A DNA stretch of 46,480 bases. Origin: Candidatus Kuenenia stuttgartensis. Its GTDB lineage: Bacteria; Planctomycetota; Planctomycetia; Pirellulales; UBA1268. The notes beneath the pieces were generated by a model that did no database searches, had not been told where the DNA came from, and saw only the letters and a list, made by a program, of their open reading frames with translations. The translations under genes were made by a program, and so were the position numbers. Below, in pieces: positions 25,855-35,613 of this stretch. The stretch covers positions 1 to 46,480 of the forward strand of contig CALQRA010000010.1 in the NCBI GenBank assembly GCA_943332855.1. The letters are read 5' to 3'. Within the stretch, counting starts at the first letter, position 1; every line of letters begins with the position of its first letter.

Positions 25855-27063
25855 ATGATCGAGACGATGACCGACGGCACGTTGGCTGCTGTCGCGCGCA
25901 CCGCCACCGAGCGGGGGTTGGGAGCCCTGGAGACGGCGCGGGGCTGCCTGACGCTGCTGGCGATCGATCTCGACGTTGCCATCGTGAGGCTTCTGCTGCC
26001 GATCGCCCTCGCCTCTGGCCTCCTGCTGCCTGAAGGTGCCGCCGCCGACCCGCTCACCGCGGCCCAGGCGACGGCGTTTGCGCGGCTGGCGCTCGACGGG
26101 ATCGCCAGGGAATATCCCCACAAGCCGGCCGATGTCCTCAATGGCGATGCCGATGTCCTGCCACCGCGGCAGATTCATCCGGCGTTCCATGGCTGCTACG
26201 ACTGGCATTCGGCCGTCCATGGCCATTGGATGCTCGTCCGCATCCTCCGCCGCTTCCCCGGCCTGCCGATCGAGGGGGAGATCCGCGCGGCGCTTGGGAC
26301 GAATCTCACGGCCCACAACCTGCAGGTCGAGGCGGAGTTCTTCGCGCGGCCCGGGGCGAGGTCGTTCGAGCGCCCCTACGGTTGGGCCTGGCTCCTCAAG
26401 CTGGCCGAGGAGCTCCACGCCTGGGACGACCCCGACGGGAGGGAATGGGCGGCGAACCTCCGGCCGCTGGTCGATGTGATCGTCAAGTCATACCTCGACT
26501 ACTTCCCGAAGCAGACCTACCCCCACCGCAGCGGCGTCCATTCGAGCACCGCTTTCGGACTCTCCTTCGCGCTCGACTACGCCCGTGCGGTGGGACACGA
26601 CCCACTCGAGGCCCTCGTCATCGAGCGAAGCCGCACCTACTTCGGAGCCGATGAGCGGATCCCGGCGGCCTGGGAGCCAGACGGCGCCGACTTCTTCTCC
26701 CCGAGCCTGATGGAAGCCGATCTGATGCGCCGGGTGATGCCGGCCGAAGAGTTCCGCGAGTGGTTCGAGCGCTTCCTCCCCGAGATCGCCGCGGGCCTTC
26801 CCCGCAGCATCCTCGAGCCGGCGACGGTCACCGACCGGACCGATCCGCAGCTGGTCCACCTCGACGGGCTCAACATCAGCCGGGCCCGCTGTCTGCGGAG
26901 CATCGCCGCCATGTTTCCCACCGAAGACGCCACACGGCAGGCGCTCCTCGCCGCGGCCGAGCGGCACGCGGCGGCCGGGCTGCCGCATGTCACCAGCGGC
27001 GACTACGCCGGCGAGCACTGGCTGGCGTCGTTTGCCACCTGGCTGCTGACCGAAGAGGAGTGA
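25855..27063 (+). CDS. DUF2891 family protein
   Basis: A 402-residue protein. An AAAGG precedes the ATG at 25855. A hydrophobic stretch at about residues 43-60, ending ...GAAADP, looks like a signal peptide with a long N-region or a membrane anchor. The rest follows the DUF2891 pattern: PAFHGCYDWHSAVHGHWMLV (about 110), FERPYGWAWLLKLAEEL (about 180), YPHRSGVHSSTAFGLSFALD (about 222) and SPSLMEADLMRRVMP (about 283). Several conserved His and Trp residues hint at an alpha-toroid enzyme. Its function is not established. It is convergent with the DUF1559 gene, 35 bp apart. Confidence 0.83.
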   Translation: MIETMTDGTLAAVARTATERGLGALETARGCLTLLAIDLDVAIVRLLLPIALASGLLLPEGAAADPLTAAQATAFARLALDGIAREYPHKPADVLNGDADVLPPRQIHPAFHGCYDWHSAVHGHWMLVRILRRFPGLPIEGEIRAALGTNLTAHNLQVEAEFFARPGARSFERPYGWAWLLKLAEELHAWDDPDGREWAANLRPLVDVIVKSYLDYFPKQTYPHRSGVHSSTAFGLSFALDYARAVGHDPLEALVIERSRTYFGADERIPAAWEPDGADFFSPSLMEADLMRRVMPAEEFREWFERFLPEIAAGLPRSILEPATVTDRTDPQLVHLDGLNISRARCLRSIAAMFPTEDATRQALLAAAERHAAAGLPHVTSGDYAGEHWLASFATWLLTEEE

Positions 27064-27098
27064 GGGGGCCACGGCCGACCGATGCGGCCGACACCGTT

Positions 27099-28091
27099 TC
27101 AAAACGGCCTCACGACGTCGCCGGCATCGCGGGTGAACAAGGCCCGGAGCGTTCGCGGATCGAGCGATTGAGCGATCGTCCTGACCGAGCCATCCCCAAA
27201 CAGCATCGGCCGGACGTAGGCATGGCTCGCGGGCGTCGCGGTGAGGAGATCGACCACCTCGTCAACGTCGACATCGAACTCCGCCGGCCGCGTCCATTCC
27301 ACCCTGTTTTCCCAGCCGAGATCAAGGAGAAGGATCGTGTTCGCCGTGCCGTCGCTGATCGCCCCGATCGACACGCCGATGGTCTGCGTGCCGGGAATCC
27401 GCTCAGGGGCATCGAAAAACATTCCCGGCCCGGCGGCGGCAACGTAGGGCGTCATCCCGACGGCGGTCGGGGCGCTCGGGCAGCTATACACCTCCGGCAT
27501 CCGCGGCAGGAGGGTGAGGTTGTGTGGGCTGTCCCACGGTTCGTCGAGGTGGAACTCCCGGTAGAGCGCCTCCTCACCGAGGTACGGAAGCAGCGCTACG
27601 CGCCAACTCAACAGCGGCCGGCCGTCGGCCGCGACGATCGCCACCGGCATCGACATGTCCTTCGTGACGCTCGCGGCGTTGTGGAACGCCAGGCCGATCT
27701 CCTTGACATGGTTGGTGCAGACGGCGCGGCGGGCGGCCTCCCGCGCCGCCTGCACCGCCGGCAGGAGGAGGCCGACGAGCACCGGCGACACGAACATCAT
27801 CATCCCGCTGAGGATGATCCCGGTGAGCGCGAGCGACCGGCCGGTGAAGACAACCGGCGAACCGGGGCGTTGGCTCGCTTCGATCTGGCGCAGCCCCATC
27901 ACGCCGCAGATCAGCCCTGGGATCCCGGTGAGGCAGAAAAACGGACAGGTGAGCACGCCGAGCACGAGGCTCGCCAGTGCCAGGCGACTCTGCTTCGTGA
28001 CCGCGGCCACGCCGGCCGGAGCATCATCGAGCGAGACGATGCGGCCGTTCGTCGGCCGTGGTGGCAGCGGTGGGGGGAATCCGGATTCCAT
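27099..28091 (-). CDS. DUF1559 protein fused to DUF4190-like membrane segment
   Basis: A 330-residue protein with a strong ribosome site (GGAGG) before the ATG at 28091. Instead of the usual prepilin N-terminus, residues about 35-110 form two membrane helices of DUF4190 type ([20 protein letters not shown]). The DUF1559 part begins with [18 protein letters not shown], contains [18 protein letters not shown] and ends with a [10 protein letters not shown] motif. DUF1559 proteins are strongly expanded in planctomycetes and are thought to be pseudopilin-like, but their role is open. Confidence 0.87.
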   Translation of the reverse strand: MESGFPPPLPPRPTNGRIVSLDDAPAGVAAVTKQSRLALASLVLGVLTCPFFCLTGIPGLICGVMGLRQIEASQRPGSPVVFTGRSLALTGIILSGMMMFVSPVLVGLLLPAVQAAREAARRAVCTNHVKEIGLAFHNAASVTKDMSMPVAIVAADGRPLLSWRVALLPYLGEEALYREFHLDEPWDSPHNLTLLPRMPEVYSCPSAPTAVGMTPYVAAAGPGMFFDAPERIPGTQTIGVSIGAISDGTANTILLLDLGWENRVEWTRPAEFDVDVDEVVDLLTATPASHAYVRPMLFGDGSVRTIAQSLDPRTLRALFTRDAGDVVRPF

Positions 28092-28211
28092 CGTACGAGC
28101 CTCCAGGAATGAAAATTGGCTTGAAAGCGGGATTCTTGAAACCGGCATTTTTGAAAGCGGGATCGAACATCGAACTACCTTCTCGAACCATCACGGCGGG
28201 CCGATGCCGAA

Positions 28212-28694
28212 TCAGCCGTTGAACAACCAGCCGATGCCGAGGCCGACGTAGCGCATGACGGCCACCGACACACCCCCCATCGCCAGCCATTCGACCGTCC
28301 GCTCCACCGACCAGCGCCCCGGATCGATTCCCGCCAGCGCGATCGCGAGCAGCCAGACGACCGCCACCCCCGCCATCGCGGCGAGGATCACCCCGGCCCA
28401 GTTCACCCGCCAGGCCGCGCGGAGATCGCCATCCATCACCAGCGCCAGGCTCGTCGTCATCCCGCAGGCCGGGCAGGGAAGGTGAAACATCGTCTGGAAT
28501 TGGCAGGGGGGAAGCCCGAGTTGCCGGTGCGTGCCCGCAGCCCGCGGCCGGCCGTCGGCTTCGTAGGGGGAAAGCCACGCCGCCACGACAAACGCGCCCA
28601 GCCCCAGCGCCGCCACGACCGCGGCAGCTCGGCGCGGGGAGCGGTGGCAGGGAAGCGGCGGGAGTGGCGCTGGGAGGTCGGGCACGCGTGTCAC
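28212..28694 (-). CDS. DUF2752 membrane protein
   Basis: A 160-residue protein starting at GTG 28694, which overlaps the stop of the RDD gene (GTGA). The signature FHLPCPACGMTTSLALVMDG (about 70-90) is that of DUF2752, with a paired cysteine motif CPxCG. Hydrophobic helices lie at about 25-42, 100-120 and 140-158. Function is unknown; these proteins often neighbour RDD or TM2-type membrane proteins, as here. Confidence 0.83.
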   Translation of the reverse strand: MTRVPDLPAPLPPLPCHRSPRRAAAVVAALGLGAFVVAAWLSPYEADGRPRAAGTHRQLGLPPCQFQTMFHLPCPACGMTTSLALVMDGDLRAAWRVNWAGVILAAMAGVAVVWLLAIALAGIDPGRWSVERTVEWLAMGGVSVAVMRYVGLGIGWLFNG

Positions 28695-29386
28695 CGATCG
28701 ACCACGATGCAGCCGGCGATCATGTCGTGGAGGGTTTGCCGCTTCTCCGTGAACAGCGGCATCAGGAGGCCGATGCCGAGGCTGCAGGCGGTAAGGATGT
28801 GGGCGAAATACCGGCCAAAAGCCCGGCCAACGGTGAGCCGGCGACCATTCTGGTCGGTGACCTTGATGCCGACGATCTGCTTCCCCCAGGTCCCCTGCTT
28901 CTCCGACGTCTCGAGGCCGACGTAGTAGCAGACGCCGATCAGAAGCCCGAGCAGATTCCCGACCGGTTGGGCGACGGCTGTACCGGTCTCCTGTCCGAGA
29001 GCCACGACGAGGACGAACCCGAGTGCAACCCCCAGGATTAAGCCAAAGACCGTGAGGAAGATCACGTCGAGGATGTAAGCTCCGACGCGGGGGAGATAAT
29101 CGGCGTAGACCAGCCGGTCAGGGGCCGCTCCGTCGGCCGCCGCCGTGCCATCGGCCGTCGGTGACTGGTAGGGATTCCACGCTTGCGGCCCGCCATCGGC
29201 CGCGGAGGCCCGCGCTGCCGGCAACAGCCCTTGGACCGTCGCGCAGTCGACCCAATCGGCCATCCCCTCCTTCCACACCAGGTCGCCGGCGGAAAGGTCG
29301 CCGCGCTCGACCATCGCCTGGAGTTGATCGCTCGAGTAAGGTCCCGACGTCTGCCCGCCACGCCCCACGTGCCACTGCGCTGCCAT
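28691..29386 (-). CDS. GYF_2 plus RDD domain membrane protein
   Basis: A 231-residue protein. Residues 5-53 form a GYF_2-type domain (WHVGRGGQTSGPYSSDQLQA, then GDLVWKEGMADW). A linker (about 55-90) leads to an RDD membrane domain: LPRVGAYILDVIFLTV, then TWGKQIVGIKVTDQNGRRL and KRQTLHDMIAGCIVV. GYF_2 binds proline-rich partners and RDD domains are poorly characterised membrane modules. It is the first gene of a set with DUF2752 and perhaps DUF1559. Confidence 0.87.
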   Translation of the reverse strand: MAAQWHVGRGGQTSGPYSSDQLQAMVERGDLSAGDLVWKEGMADWVDCATVQGLLPAARASAADGGPQAWNPYQSPTADGTAAADGAAPDRLVYADYLPRVGAYILDVIFLTVFGLILGVALGFVLVVALGQETGTAVAQPVGNLLGLLIGVCYYVGLETSEKQGTWGKQIVGIKVTDQNGRRLTVGRAFGRYFAHILTACSLGIGLLMPLFTEKRQTLHDMIAGCIVVDR

Positions 29387-29504
29387 TGTTTTCCTCCCGG
29401 AGCCTGGTGCCTGGATTCGGGACGCGACCGCCCATCCCCCTGAAGGAGGAGAATCCCTTCAGCGGCCCAGCCTGTCAAGGAGTGCCGGCGCGGGCCCGGC
29501 AAGA

Positions 29505-30848
29505 TTACAACCGATGGCGCGCCTTGATCGCCAGGTATTCGTTGACCAGCGACGCGGTCAGCTGTTCTGGGAGGCAGTCGAGGGTCAGCACGCCGGCGCG
29601 CTCGAGGTCGGCGAGGATGCGCTGCCGCCAGACGAGGATGTCGGCGGCGGCGGCGGCGACATGGAAGCCGACCGTGCCACGCTCCCCTCCGAGCTTGCCC
29701 GTGGGCCCCTTTTGCCCAGCCGCAAGCCGATCGGTGAGGGCCCGATCGCGGAGACAGACGACCAGCGGCAGATGCCGGCCGACCGTCGGCAGGACATGGC
29801 GACGAATCCGTTCGGTATTGCGATCGTCGATGACGTTCGTGAGGAGGACGAGCAGGGTCCGCTTCCGGCAATGATGGCCGAGATGGATCAGCGCCTCGTC
29901 GAACCGGCTCTCGACGAGCTCCGGCTGAACATCGTGCGTGGCGGCGATCATCCGCCGCAGTTGCCCCTGCCCTCCGCGCGGCGGCATCCAGCGGAGGATC
30001 CGATCGGAAAAACAGAGGATCCCCACCTCGTCGCGGTGCTCAATCGCCACGTAGGCGAGCGTCAGCGCCGCATCGAGCGCCGCGTCGAACATCGTCAGGC
30101 CGTCGTTCTGGTTGACCATCATTCGCCCACAGTCGAGGGCAAACACCACCCGCTGGCTCTGGTTCATCTGGAAGTCGCGGACGGTGAGCTTCATCCGCCG
30201 GGAGGTCGCCCGCCAGTCGATCGCCTTGAAGGAGTCGCCGGTGGAGTAGTCGCGGAGCCGCTCGAACTCATTCTCCGTTCCCACCCGCCGCGTGCGGCGC
30301 ACGCCGAGGAGCGACATCTTGTTTTGGCGGGCGTAGAGGGCGTAGCGGCTGATCTGCCGCAGCGCCGGATAGACCTCGATCCGATCGGCGACCGGCAGGC
30401 GGTGCGTCACCGACCACAGCCCGAGCCGGCTCCCCCCGCGGAGATCGATCCACTCGAGCAAGAAGCTCCCCCGCTCGTGTGGGAGGACGACGTGACTGGT
30501 GCGCCCCAGGGAGCGCCCCGTCATTCGCAGGCGCGACGGCGGCTCGAGCGACTCGATCACCCCGCCGACATCGTCCCGCACGTCGATCTCGTGGGCGCGA
30601 CGCGAACGGTTCTCGATCACGAGGCCGATCCGGTGGCGCTCCCCGCGCGTGGCGATCGGCTCAAACTCCCTCCGCGCCTCAAACCCGGATCGGCGCGGGA
30701 GGGTCGTCGCATCGCCGATCGCCACCACGGCGAGGAGGAGATCGAGGACGACCACGACAGGCCACAGCTCCGGCACCGCAAACAGCAGCAGCGACGCCGC
30801 GAGCGGGAGGATGGCGAGCTGGCAGAGCTTCGTCGTGGGGGCGATCAC
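29505..30848 (-). CDS. DUF58 protein (MoxR-associated)
   Basis: A 447-residue protein starting at GTG 30848, overlapping the moxR stop (GTGA). Two N-terminal helices (about 8-45) are followed by a beta region, then the DUF58 signature FERLRDYSTGDSFKAIDWRA (about 235-255) and a von Willebrand A-like fold (VVFALDCGRMM). DUF58 proteins work with MoxR ATPases, probably as substrate-linking or assembly partners. It is the last gene of the 36395-29505 operon. Confidence 0.88.
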   Translation of the reverse strand: MIAPTTKLCQLAILPLAASLLLFAVPELWPVVVVLDLLLAVVAIGDATTLPRRSGFEARREFEPIATRGERHRIGLVIENRSRRAHEIDVRDDVGGVIESLEPPSRLRMTGRSLGRTSHVVLPHERGSFLLEWIDLRGGSRLGLWSVTHRLPVADRIEVYPALRQISRYALYARQNKMSLLGVRRTRRVGTENEFERLRDYSTGDSFKAIDWRATSRRMKLTVRDFQMNQSQRVVFALDCGRMMVNQNDGLTMFDAALDAALTLAYVAIEHRDEVGILCFSDRILRWMPPRGGQGQLRRMIAATHDVQPELVESRFDEALIHLGHHCRKRTLLVLLTNVIDDRNTERIRRHVLPTVGRHLPLVVCLRDRALTDRLAAGQKGPTGKLGGERGTVGFHVAAAAADILVWRQRILADLERAGVLTLDCLPEQLTASLVNEYLAIKARHRL

Positions 30849-31867
30849 AGCCGCGGCACCTCGATCGTCCGCATCAGGGCCTCGAGCGCCCCGTCGACCG
30901 AGTTCCCCGCGACCTCCGCCTCCGGGGAGAGGATCACCCGGTGCCGCAGCGCCGCCGGCACCAGTTCGGTGACGTCGTCGGGGACAACATACGACCGCCC
31001 CGCGAACGCCGCCACGACGCGGGCCCCCGTCACCAGCGCGATCCCGGCGCGCGGGCTGGCCCCGAGGGAAAACGCCGGCCACTGCCGCGTCTTCCGCACG
31101 ATGGCGCTGCTGTAGCGGATGATGGCGTCGTCGACCCGGACCTGCCGGCAGAGATCCTGGACCGCGATCACCCGGGCCGGGTCGAGACGCGGCCGGATCG
31201 TCGTCGCCAGTTGCGTCTCGAGCGGATCGGGGCGGCAGTGGAGACGCAGAATCGCGTCCTCCTCAGCGGCCTGTGGGTAGTCGACGACGATCTTGAAGAG
31301 GAAGCGGTCGAGCTGGGCTTCGGGGAGATGGTAGGTGCCCTCCGACTCGATCGGGTTCTGCGTGGCAAGGACGAGGAACGGCGGCTCGATCCGGTGGGTC
31401 GTGCCGTCGACGGTGACGCGCCCCTCCTGCATGATCTCGAGGAGCGCCGCGTGGGTCTTCGCCGGCGCCCGGTTGATCTCGTCGGCGAGGAGGATGTGCG
31501 TGAACACCGGCCCCGGGCGGAAGCGGAAATCCTGTGTTCGGGCGTCGAACACCGGCTGCCCGGTGATGTCGGAGGGCATCAAGTCAGCGGTGAACTGGAT
31601 CCGGCCGAACGAGCAGCCGAGCGTCTCGCCGAGAATCCGCACCAGGAGTGTCTTCCCCAGGCCGGGCACGCTCTCGATCAGGACATGCCCGCCGGCAAAG
31701 AGGGCCACCAGCGCCTGGCGGACGAGCGCCTCCTGCCCGACATAGAGCTTCGCCGCCTCCGCGAGGAGGCTGTCGATCGTCTGGCTGACCTCGGCAAAGC
31801 GGGCATCGTCCCCGTGCTCCGCCGCCGACTGCATCCCGTTCTCCCCACCAGCAGACTCTTCCGTCAT
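30845..31867 (-). CDS. MoxR family AAA+ ATPase
   Basis: A 340-residue ATPase: Walker A ESVPGLGKT (65-73), Walker B HILLADEINRAP, sensor 1 LATQNPIESEGTYHLPEAQL and a C-terminal lid with GASPRAGIAL. MoxR proteins act as chaperones that assemble or activate complexes containing von Willebrand A-domain proteins. The start overlaps the stop of the DUF4350-like gene by 4 bp and the gene's stop overlaps DUF58. Confidence 0.93.
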   Translation of the reverse strand: MTEESAGGENGMQSAAEHGDDARFAEVSQTIDSLLAEAAKLYVGQEALVRQALVALFAGGHVLIESVPGLGKTLLVRILGETLGCSFGRIQFTADLMPSDITGQPVFDARTQDFRFRPGPVFTHILLADEINRAPAKTHAALLEIMQEGRVTVDGTTHRIEPPFLVLATQNPIESEGTYHLPEAQLDRFLFKIVVDYPQAAEEDAILRLHCRPDPLETQLATTIRPRLDPARVIAVQDLCRQVRVDDAIIRYSSAIVRKTRQWPAFSLGASPRAGIALVTGARVVAAFAGRSYVVPDDVTELVPAALRHRVILSPEAEVAGNSVDGALEALMRTIEVPRL

Positions 31868-33069
31868 CGCTTCCTCGCTTCAGGTTGGATGTCGAGCTTC
31901 CCCTTCTCGGGTCGATCCCCGCCGCCGTGGCCTGGCCCCGGCCGGCCGACCCGTTCCCATTCCGCCAGCAGCGCGGCCGACGTGGCGGTGTCTTTCCCCT
32001 TGGCGAGGAGGCGACCGAGCGCGTCGACATGATGGCCGAAGTCGCGCACGGCAGCGGCGGGGCGGACGCGGGCCCGGCCGAAGATCGGCGCCCGCGACCA
32101 GCAAAAGAGGAGGAGGCCGAGGAGAAGGTGCGCCGCGATCCAGGGGTGCGGCGGCACGGTGACCAGCCGCCACGCCGCTGCCGTCTCCTCGTCGTCTCGG
32201 CTTCCCGCGCGCCCCTGTGCCGAGCCAAACAGGGCGACCTCCGCCCCGACCGGCACCAGGTCGACGAGGGCCGCGGCGATCTGTCGATTGCCGCCATCGA
32301 CCAGCCCCGCATTGAGCAGCGGCATGTCGGAGCCGAGCACGAGGATCGTGTCGCCACTGCTGTCGTCGATCGACCGGACAAGGAGCGCCGCGCCATCGAC
32401 CTCCCACTCCACCCCATCGGCGGCGCCGGGTTCGATACCCCGGCGCCAGGTCCAGTGACCGGGGAGCGTGATCCCCTCTTCATCGCCGCCGGAGCGGATC
32501 GTGACGTTGATCTCCCCGCCATCGCTCCCCTCCGCGCGGACAATCAGATCGGCTGCCGAGAATCGCGCGATCACCGTCGAGGCAGGGAGATCGCGGTACC
32601 ATGCCGCGAGGGATTCCTTGGCCCGCTCGAGGTTGTCGCCGGCGCGCTGACGCTGGATGTCGGTCAGATCCTCGCGGCCGGCGACGAACCGCCAGTAGTC
32701 GACCGCCCAATCGCCGTCGCGCCCCACGAGGAGGATCCATTGGGAACCGGGCCGGGCGAGGAAGCTCTCGAGATGCCCCGCGGCCACATCGTCGATCGGG
32801 CCCGGGCCGTCGACGAACACGATCGCCGCGTCGCGCTCTGCCAGGGCCGATTCCGACACGCTCGAAGCCGCGCTCACCCCATGCCCCCGGTCGCGGAGCA
32901 GCCCGACGAACGCCGACACACCGTTGAGGCTGTCGCCGAGGATGTCGCCATGGGAGGAAGGGGGCTCGCGCGTGCACCCGGCGGCCGTGAGGAGGGCTGC
33001 GGCGAGGAGCGCCGACACGATCGGGGCGTGCCCCCGGGAAGCGACGATCTGGCAGGGGGGCGGCGTCAT
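31864..33069 (-). CDS. DUF4350-like lipoprotein
   Basis: A 401-residue protein whose ATG at 33069 overlaps the upstream stop (ATGA). A lipoprotein signal ends in TAAGC (residues 28-32), predicting a lipidated Cys32. The body (about 40-330) holds a DUF4350-type region beginning GDSLNGVSAFVGLLRDRG with AIVFVDGPGP, and a helix at about 335-355 (HLLLGLLLFCW) before a basic C-terminal tail. Such proteins sit between DUF4129 and MoxR genes in MoxR operons. Role unknown, probably at the envelope. Confidence 0.75.
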   Translation of the reverse strand: MTPPPCQIVASRGHAPIVSALLAAALLTAAGCTREPPSSHGDILGDSLNGVSAFVGLLRDRGHGVSAASSVSESALAERDAAIVFVDGPGPIDDVAAGHLESFLARPGSQWILLVGRDGDWAVDYWRFVAGREDLTDIQRQRAGDNLERAKESLAAWYRDLPASTVIARFSAADLIVRAEGSDGGEINVTIRSGGDEEGITLPGHWTWRRGIEPGAADGVEWEVDGAALLVRSIDDSSGDTILVLGSDMPLLNAGLVDGGNRQIAAALVDLVPVGAEVALFGSAQGRAGSRDDEETAAAWRLVTVPPHPWIAAHLLLGLLLFCWSRAPIFGRARVRPAAAVRDFGHHVDALGRLLAKGKDTATSAALLAEWERVGRPGPGHGGGDRPEKGKLDIQPEARKR

Positions 33070-34634
33070 GCGGCGGCCTCCGTGGCGGCAGAGTCGATCC
33101 GGTGGCGCTGGCTCCACACCTCGTCGAAGGCCTCCGCCGAGACTGGGAGCCGGCCGAAGCGGGCCCGTTCGGAGAGGCGGGCCGTGTGGCGGAAGAGGTC
33201 GGCCAGAAGCGGGGCCCGCGCGGCCACATCGGCGGCATAGCGGCGGTTGGTCTTCCCCTGCGCCAGCTCGATCACCCCGCCGCGGTGGAGCTCCACCAGT
33301 TGCCAGGCATGATAGAGGATCGCCGCCGCGGCATGATCCCCCGCCGCCAACCGGGCTTCGATGAGAGGGAGAAGATTGTCGACATCGGCCCGGGCCTGCA
33401 CGGGCAGGGTTTCGAGGTGCTCATCATTGAACACCGCCGCCGCGGCGGGGCTTTCGATCTCCTCGTTCACCACCGGGTCGAATCCATGGCGGAGGACGAC
33501 CCAGGCGACCGCCGCGACCGCCGCGAGGAGGAGGACGATCATCCCCCCTTTCGCGACCGTTCCGAGCGCCGTGAATTCGGGGAGGGAGAAATCCCACGCC
33601 GACTCCCGCGCGGTCGACTCCGACCGCCGCGTCCCCGTTTCCATCGACGTGCCGACGACCGGACGGAAGCCGTCGCTCCCGGCGTCGTACCAGGGGAAGC
33701 GCTGCTTCACGACCGCCTTCTGCGCGGCCCGCGCGGTGGCTTCCCCCTCCTCTTCCGCGCCGACCGCCGCCGCCGGCGCCATCAACAGCGCCACGATCAC
33801 GATCACCGCCGCCGCGCCGCGCCACCGCTCGAGCCCCACGTAGGTGGCAGGATTGCGGAGCTTCAATTCGATGTCCCAGCCCTCGTCGCGGATCCGCGTG
33901 TCGATGTAGGTGACAAACCGAAACACCGTGACGAGCGTCATCACGCCCCACCAGGCCAACTGCCCGCGCCAGGTGAACAGCGCCCGCCCGAGGGCCCAGT
34001 CGGGGCGGTCGGGGTCGAGAACGGCCATCACCGGTCGGCCGGCCCACAGGCTTGCCAACTGATCGATGGCGAAGACGGCCAGCACCCATCCCAGCGGCAC
34101 GATCACCATCTCGAGGGCGAGGGCGGCCAGGATCCGCCCCCGGCTGCGGGCGAAGATCGCGGTGCTGCGTCGCCAGATCCCCCGAATCGGTCCCCGTTCG
34201 AGGAGGATGACCGGATCGACGAAGGCCAAGGCAACCAGGAAGAATGGGAAGGGAAGGAAAAAAAGGATCGCGAGCCCCCGCAGGAGTGTCTGGTAGATCA
34301 GGAGCGGGCCCACCGCCCCGGCCATGCCGGCAGCGATCCCGCGCCAATCGGCCCCCCCGAGACGATCGGTGAACATCGCCAGGCCGAGGAACAGCGTCAG
34401 CGGCGCCATCGCCCAAGGCGTCTCGAGGGCGAGCCAGAAAAACCAACTCGGGAGCATCCGATCGGCCCCATCCGGACCGATCAGCACGACATTGATCAGC
34501 GCCATCGGCAGGGCGCCGACGAGGAGCGCCACAGCGATCCCGGTGCAGCGGCGAACACAAAACATGCAGGCCAGATCGAGGCACTCGAGGATCGAGCGCT
34601 GACGGACGGCGATCCGCAGATCATCAGGCGTCAT
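33066..34634 (-). CDS. multi-helix membrane protein with DUF4129-like C-terminus
   Basis: A 522-residue protein. Residues 1-300 contain about six to eight hydrophobic helices, with a cysteine-rich start (CLDLACMFCVRRC). A further helix at about 370-390 precedes a soluble C-terminal domain (about 405-515) with LLPLIEARLAAGDHAAAAIL and LFRHTARLSERARFGR, resembling DUF4129. The start lies 11 bp inside the SpoIIM-like gene. DUF4129 proteins in MoxR operons may contact the ATPase or extracytoplasmic substrates; this is inference from context. Confidence 0.72.
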   Translation of the reverse strand: MTPDDLRIAVRQRSILECLDLACMFCVRRCTGIAVALLVGALPMALINVVLIGPDGADRMLPSWFFWLALETPWAMAPLTLFLGLAMFTDRLGGADWRGIAAGMAGAVGPLLIYQTLLRGLAILFFLPFPFFLVALAFVDPVILLERGPIRGIWRRSTAIFARSRGRILAALALEMVIVPLGWVLAVFAIDQLASLWAGRPVMAVLDPDRPDWALGRALFTWRGQLAWWGVMTLVTVFRFVTYIDTRIRDEGWDIELKLRNPATYVGLERWRGAAAVIVIVALLMAPAAAVGAEEEGEATARAAQKAVVKQRFPWYDAGSDGFRPVVGTSMETGTRRSESTARESAWDFSLPEFTALGTVAKGGMIVLLLAAVAAVAWVVLRHGFDPVVNEEIESPAAAAVFNDEHLETLPVQARADVDNLLPLIEARLAAGDHAAAAILYHAWQLVELHRGGVIELAQGKTNRRYAADVAARAPLLADLFRHTARLSERARFGRLPVSAEAFDEVWSQRHRIDSAATEAAA

Positions 34635-35613
34635 GCCGGTGCGCCCCCTTCCCCGTGCCGAACAGGAGCAGCGGCAGGAGGAAATAGAAGCCCAGCGCCG
34701 CGGCGGTCGCCACGGCCACCCCCGCCTTCGTGGCGTAGGGGAGCGTCGACGGAGAGACGAACCCCTCGATGAAAGCGGCGAGGATGAACAAGACCGTCGC
34801 CAGCCCGGCGGTGGCGAGGGCTTCCGGGGCCGTCCGCTGCAGCGATTCGAGGCGCGACCAGCCGCGGGTGTCGAGGAGCGCCCAGCCGAGCCGCAGGCCG
34901 GCCGCCGCGGAGAGCACAACGGCGGTCAGCTCGAACGGGCCATGCGCCGTGACGAACTCGACGAAGTTCGCTCGTTGCGGGGAAGTGAGCATGTGGCCGA
35001 AGACGGCTCCGAGGTGGATCGCATTGAAGGCGAGGATCACGAGGCTGCCGACGCCGCCGAGGATCCCGCCGGCGAAGGCCCGCAGGCCGATGCCGGCGTT
35101 ATTGAAAACGTAGAACCCGGTCATCGTCGAACGCTGCAGGTCGTTGCTATTTTCGCTGACCGGTCGCGAATACATCTCCTCCATCGTCGCCAGGGTCGAG
35201 GCACCGACGAGGTCGACGGCGTACGAAGGACGGAGGACGGTCGCGGCGCCAGCACCGAGAAACAGCGACCAGAACAGCCCCAGCGCGATCCAGAAACAGG
35301 GGTCGGTGACGACACGGTGGGGCACAACGACAACGAGCGACCGGACCCAGTCGAGGAGGCTGAACGACTCGGTGCGGTAGAGCTGCGAGTGGGCGTCGGC
35401 GACGAGCTGCTGGAGGTAGTCGGTGGTCTCGGCCGGATAGCGCTGCGCGGTGGCGAGGGCGAGATCGCTGCAGGCGGAGCGGTAGCGACGGGAGAAATCG
35501 AGGATCCGGCGCGGATCGCGGCGATCGAACGTCGGCCGGCGCAGCCAGGCGACGTCGGCCTCGAGGGCCTGCCACTCCGGCAGACGGAGCTTCACCATCT
35601 CTTCGACGGTCAT
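34624..35613 (-). CDS. stage II sporulation protein M (SpoIIM)-like membrane protein
   Basis: A 329-residue protein with a soluble N-terminus (about 1-95: LRLPEWQALEADVAWLRR) and five to six helices including GFYVFNNAGIGLRAFAGGIL and FVEFVTAHGPFELTAV, the conserved core of the SpoIIM superfamily. Outside spore formers these proteins occur in MoxR-DUF58-RDD operons, as here, and spore formation is not implied. Its start overlaps the RDD stop by 4 bp. Confidence 0.87.
   Translation of the reverse strand: MTVEEMVKLRLPEWQALEADVAWLRRPTFDRRDPRRILDFSRRYRSACSDLALATAQRYPAETTDYLQQLVADAHSQLYRTESFSLLDWVRSLVVVVPHRVVTDPCFWIALGLFWSLFLGAGAATVLRPSYAVDLVGASTLATMEEMYSRPVSENSNDLQRSTMTGFYVFNNAGIGLRAFAGGILGGVGSLVILAFNAIHLGAVFGHMLTSPQRANFVEFVTAHGPFELTAVVLSAAAGLRLGWALLDTRGWSRLESLQRTAPEALATAGLATVLFILAAFIEGFVSPSTLPYATKAGVAVATAAALGFYFLLPLLLFGTGKGAHRHDA

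Noticed and set aside
29514..32032. Two long plus-strand frames antisense to the DUF58, MoxR and DUF4350-like genes
   Set aside because: The minus-strand genes have Walker motifs, overlapping starts and family signatures; the plus-strand translations are Arg/Pro/Asp-rich shadows.
34624..35613. Evidence for spore formation from the SpoIIM-like gene
   Set aside because: SpoIIM-superfamily proteins are common in MoxR operons of non-sporulating bacteria; no other sporulation gene is present.
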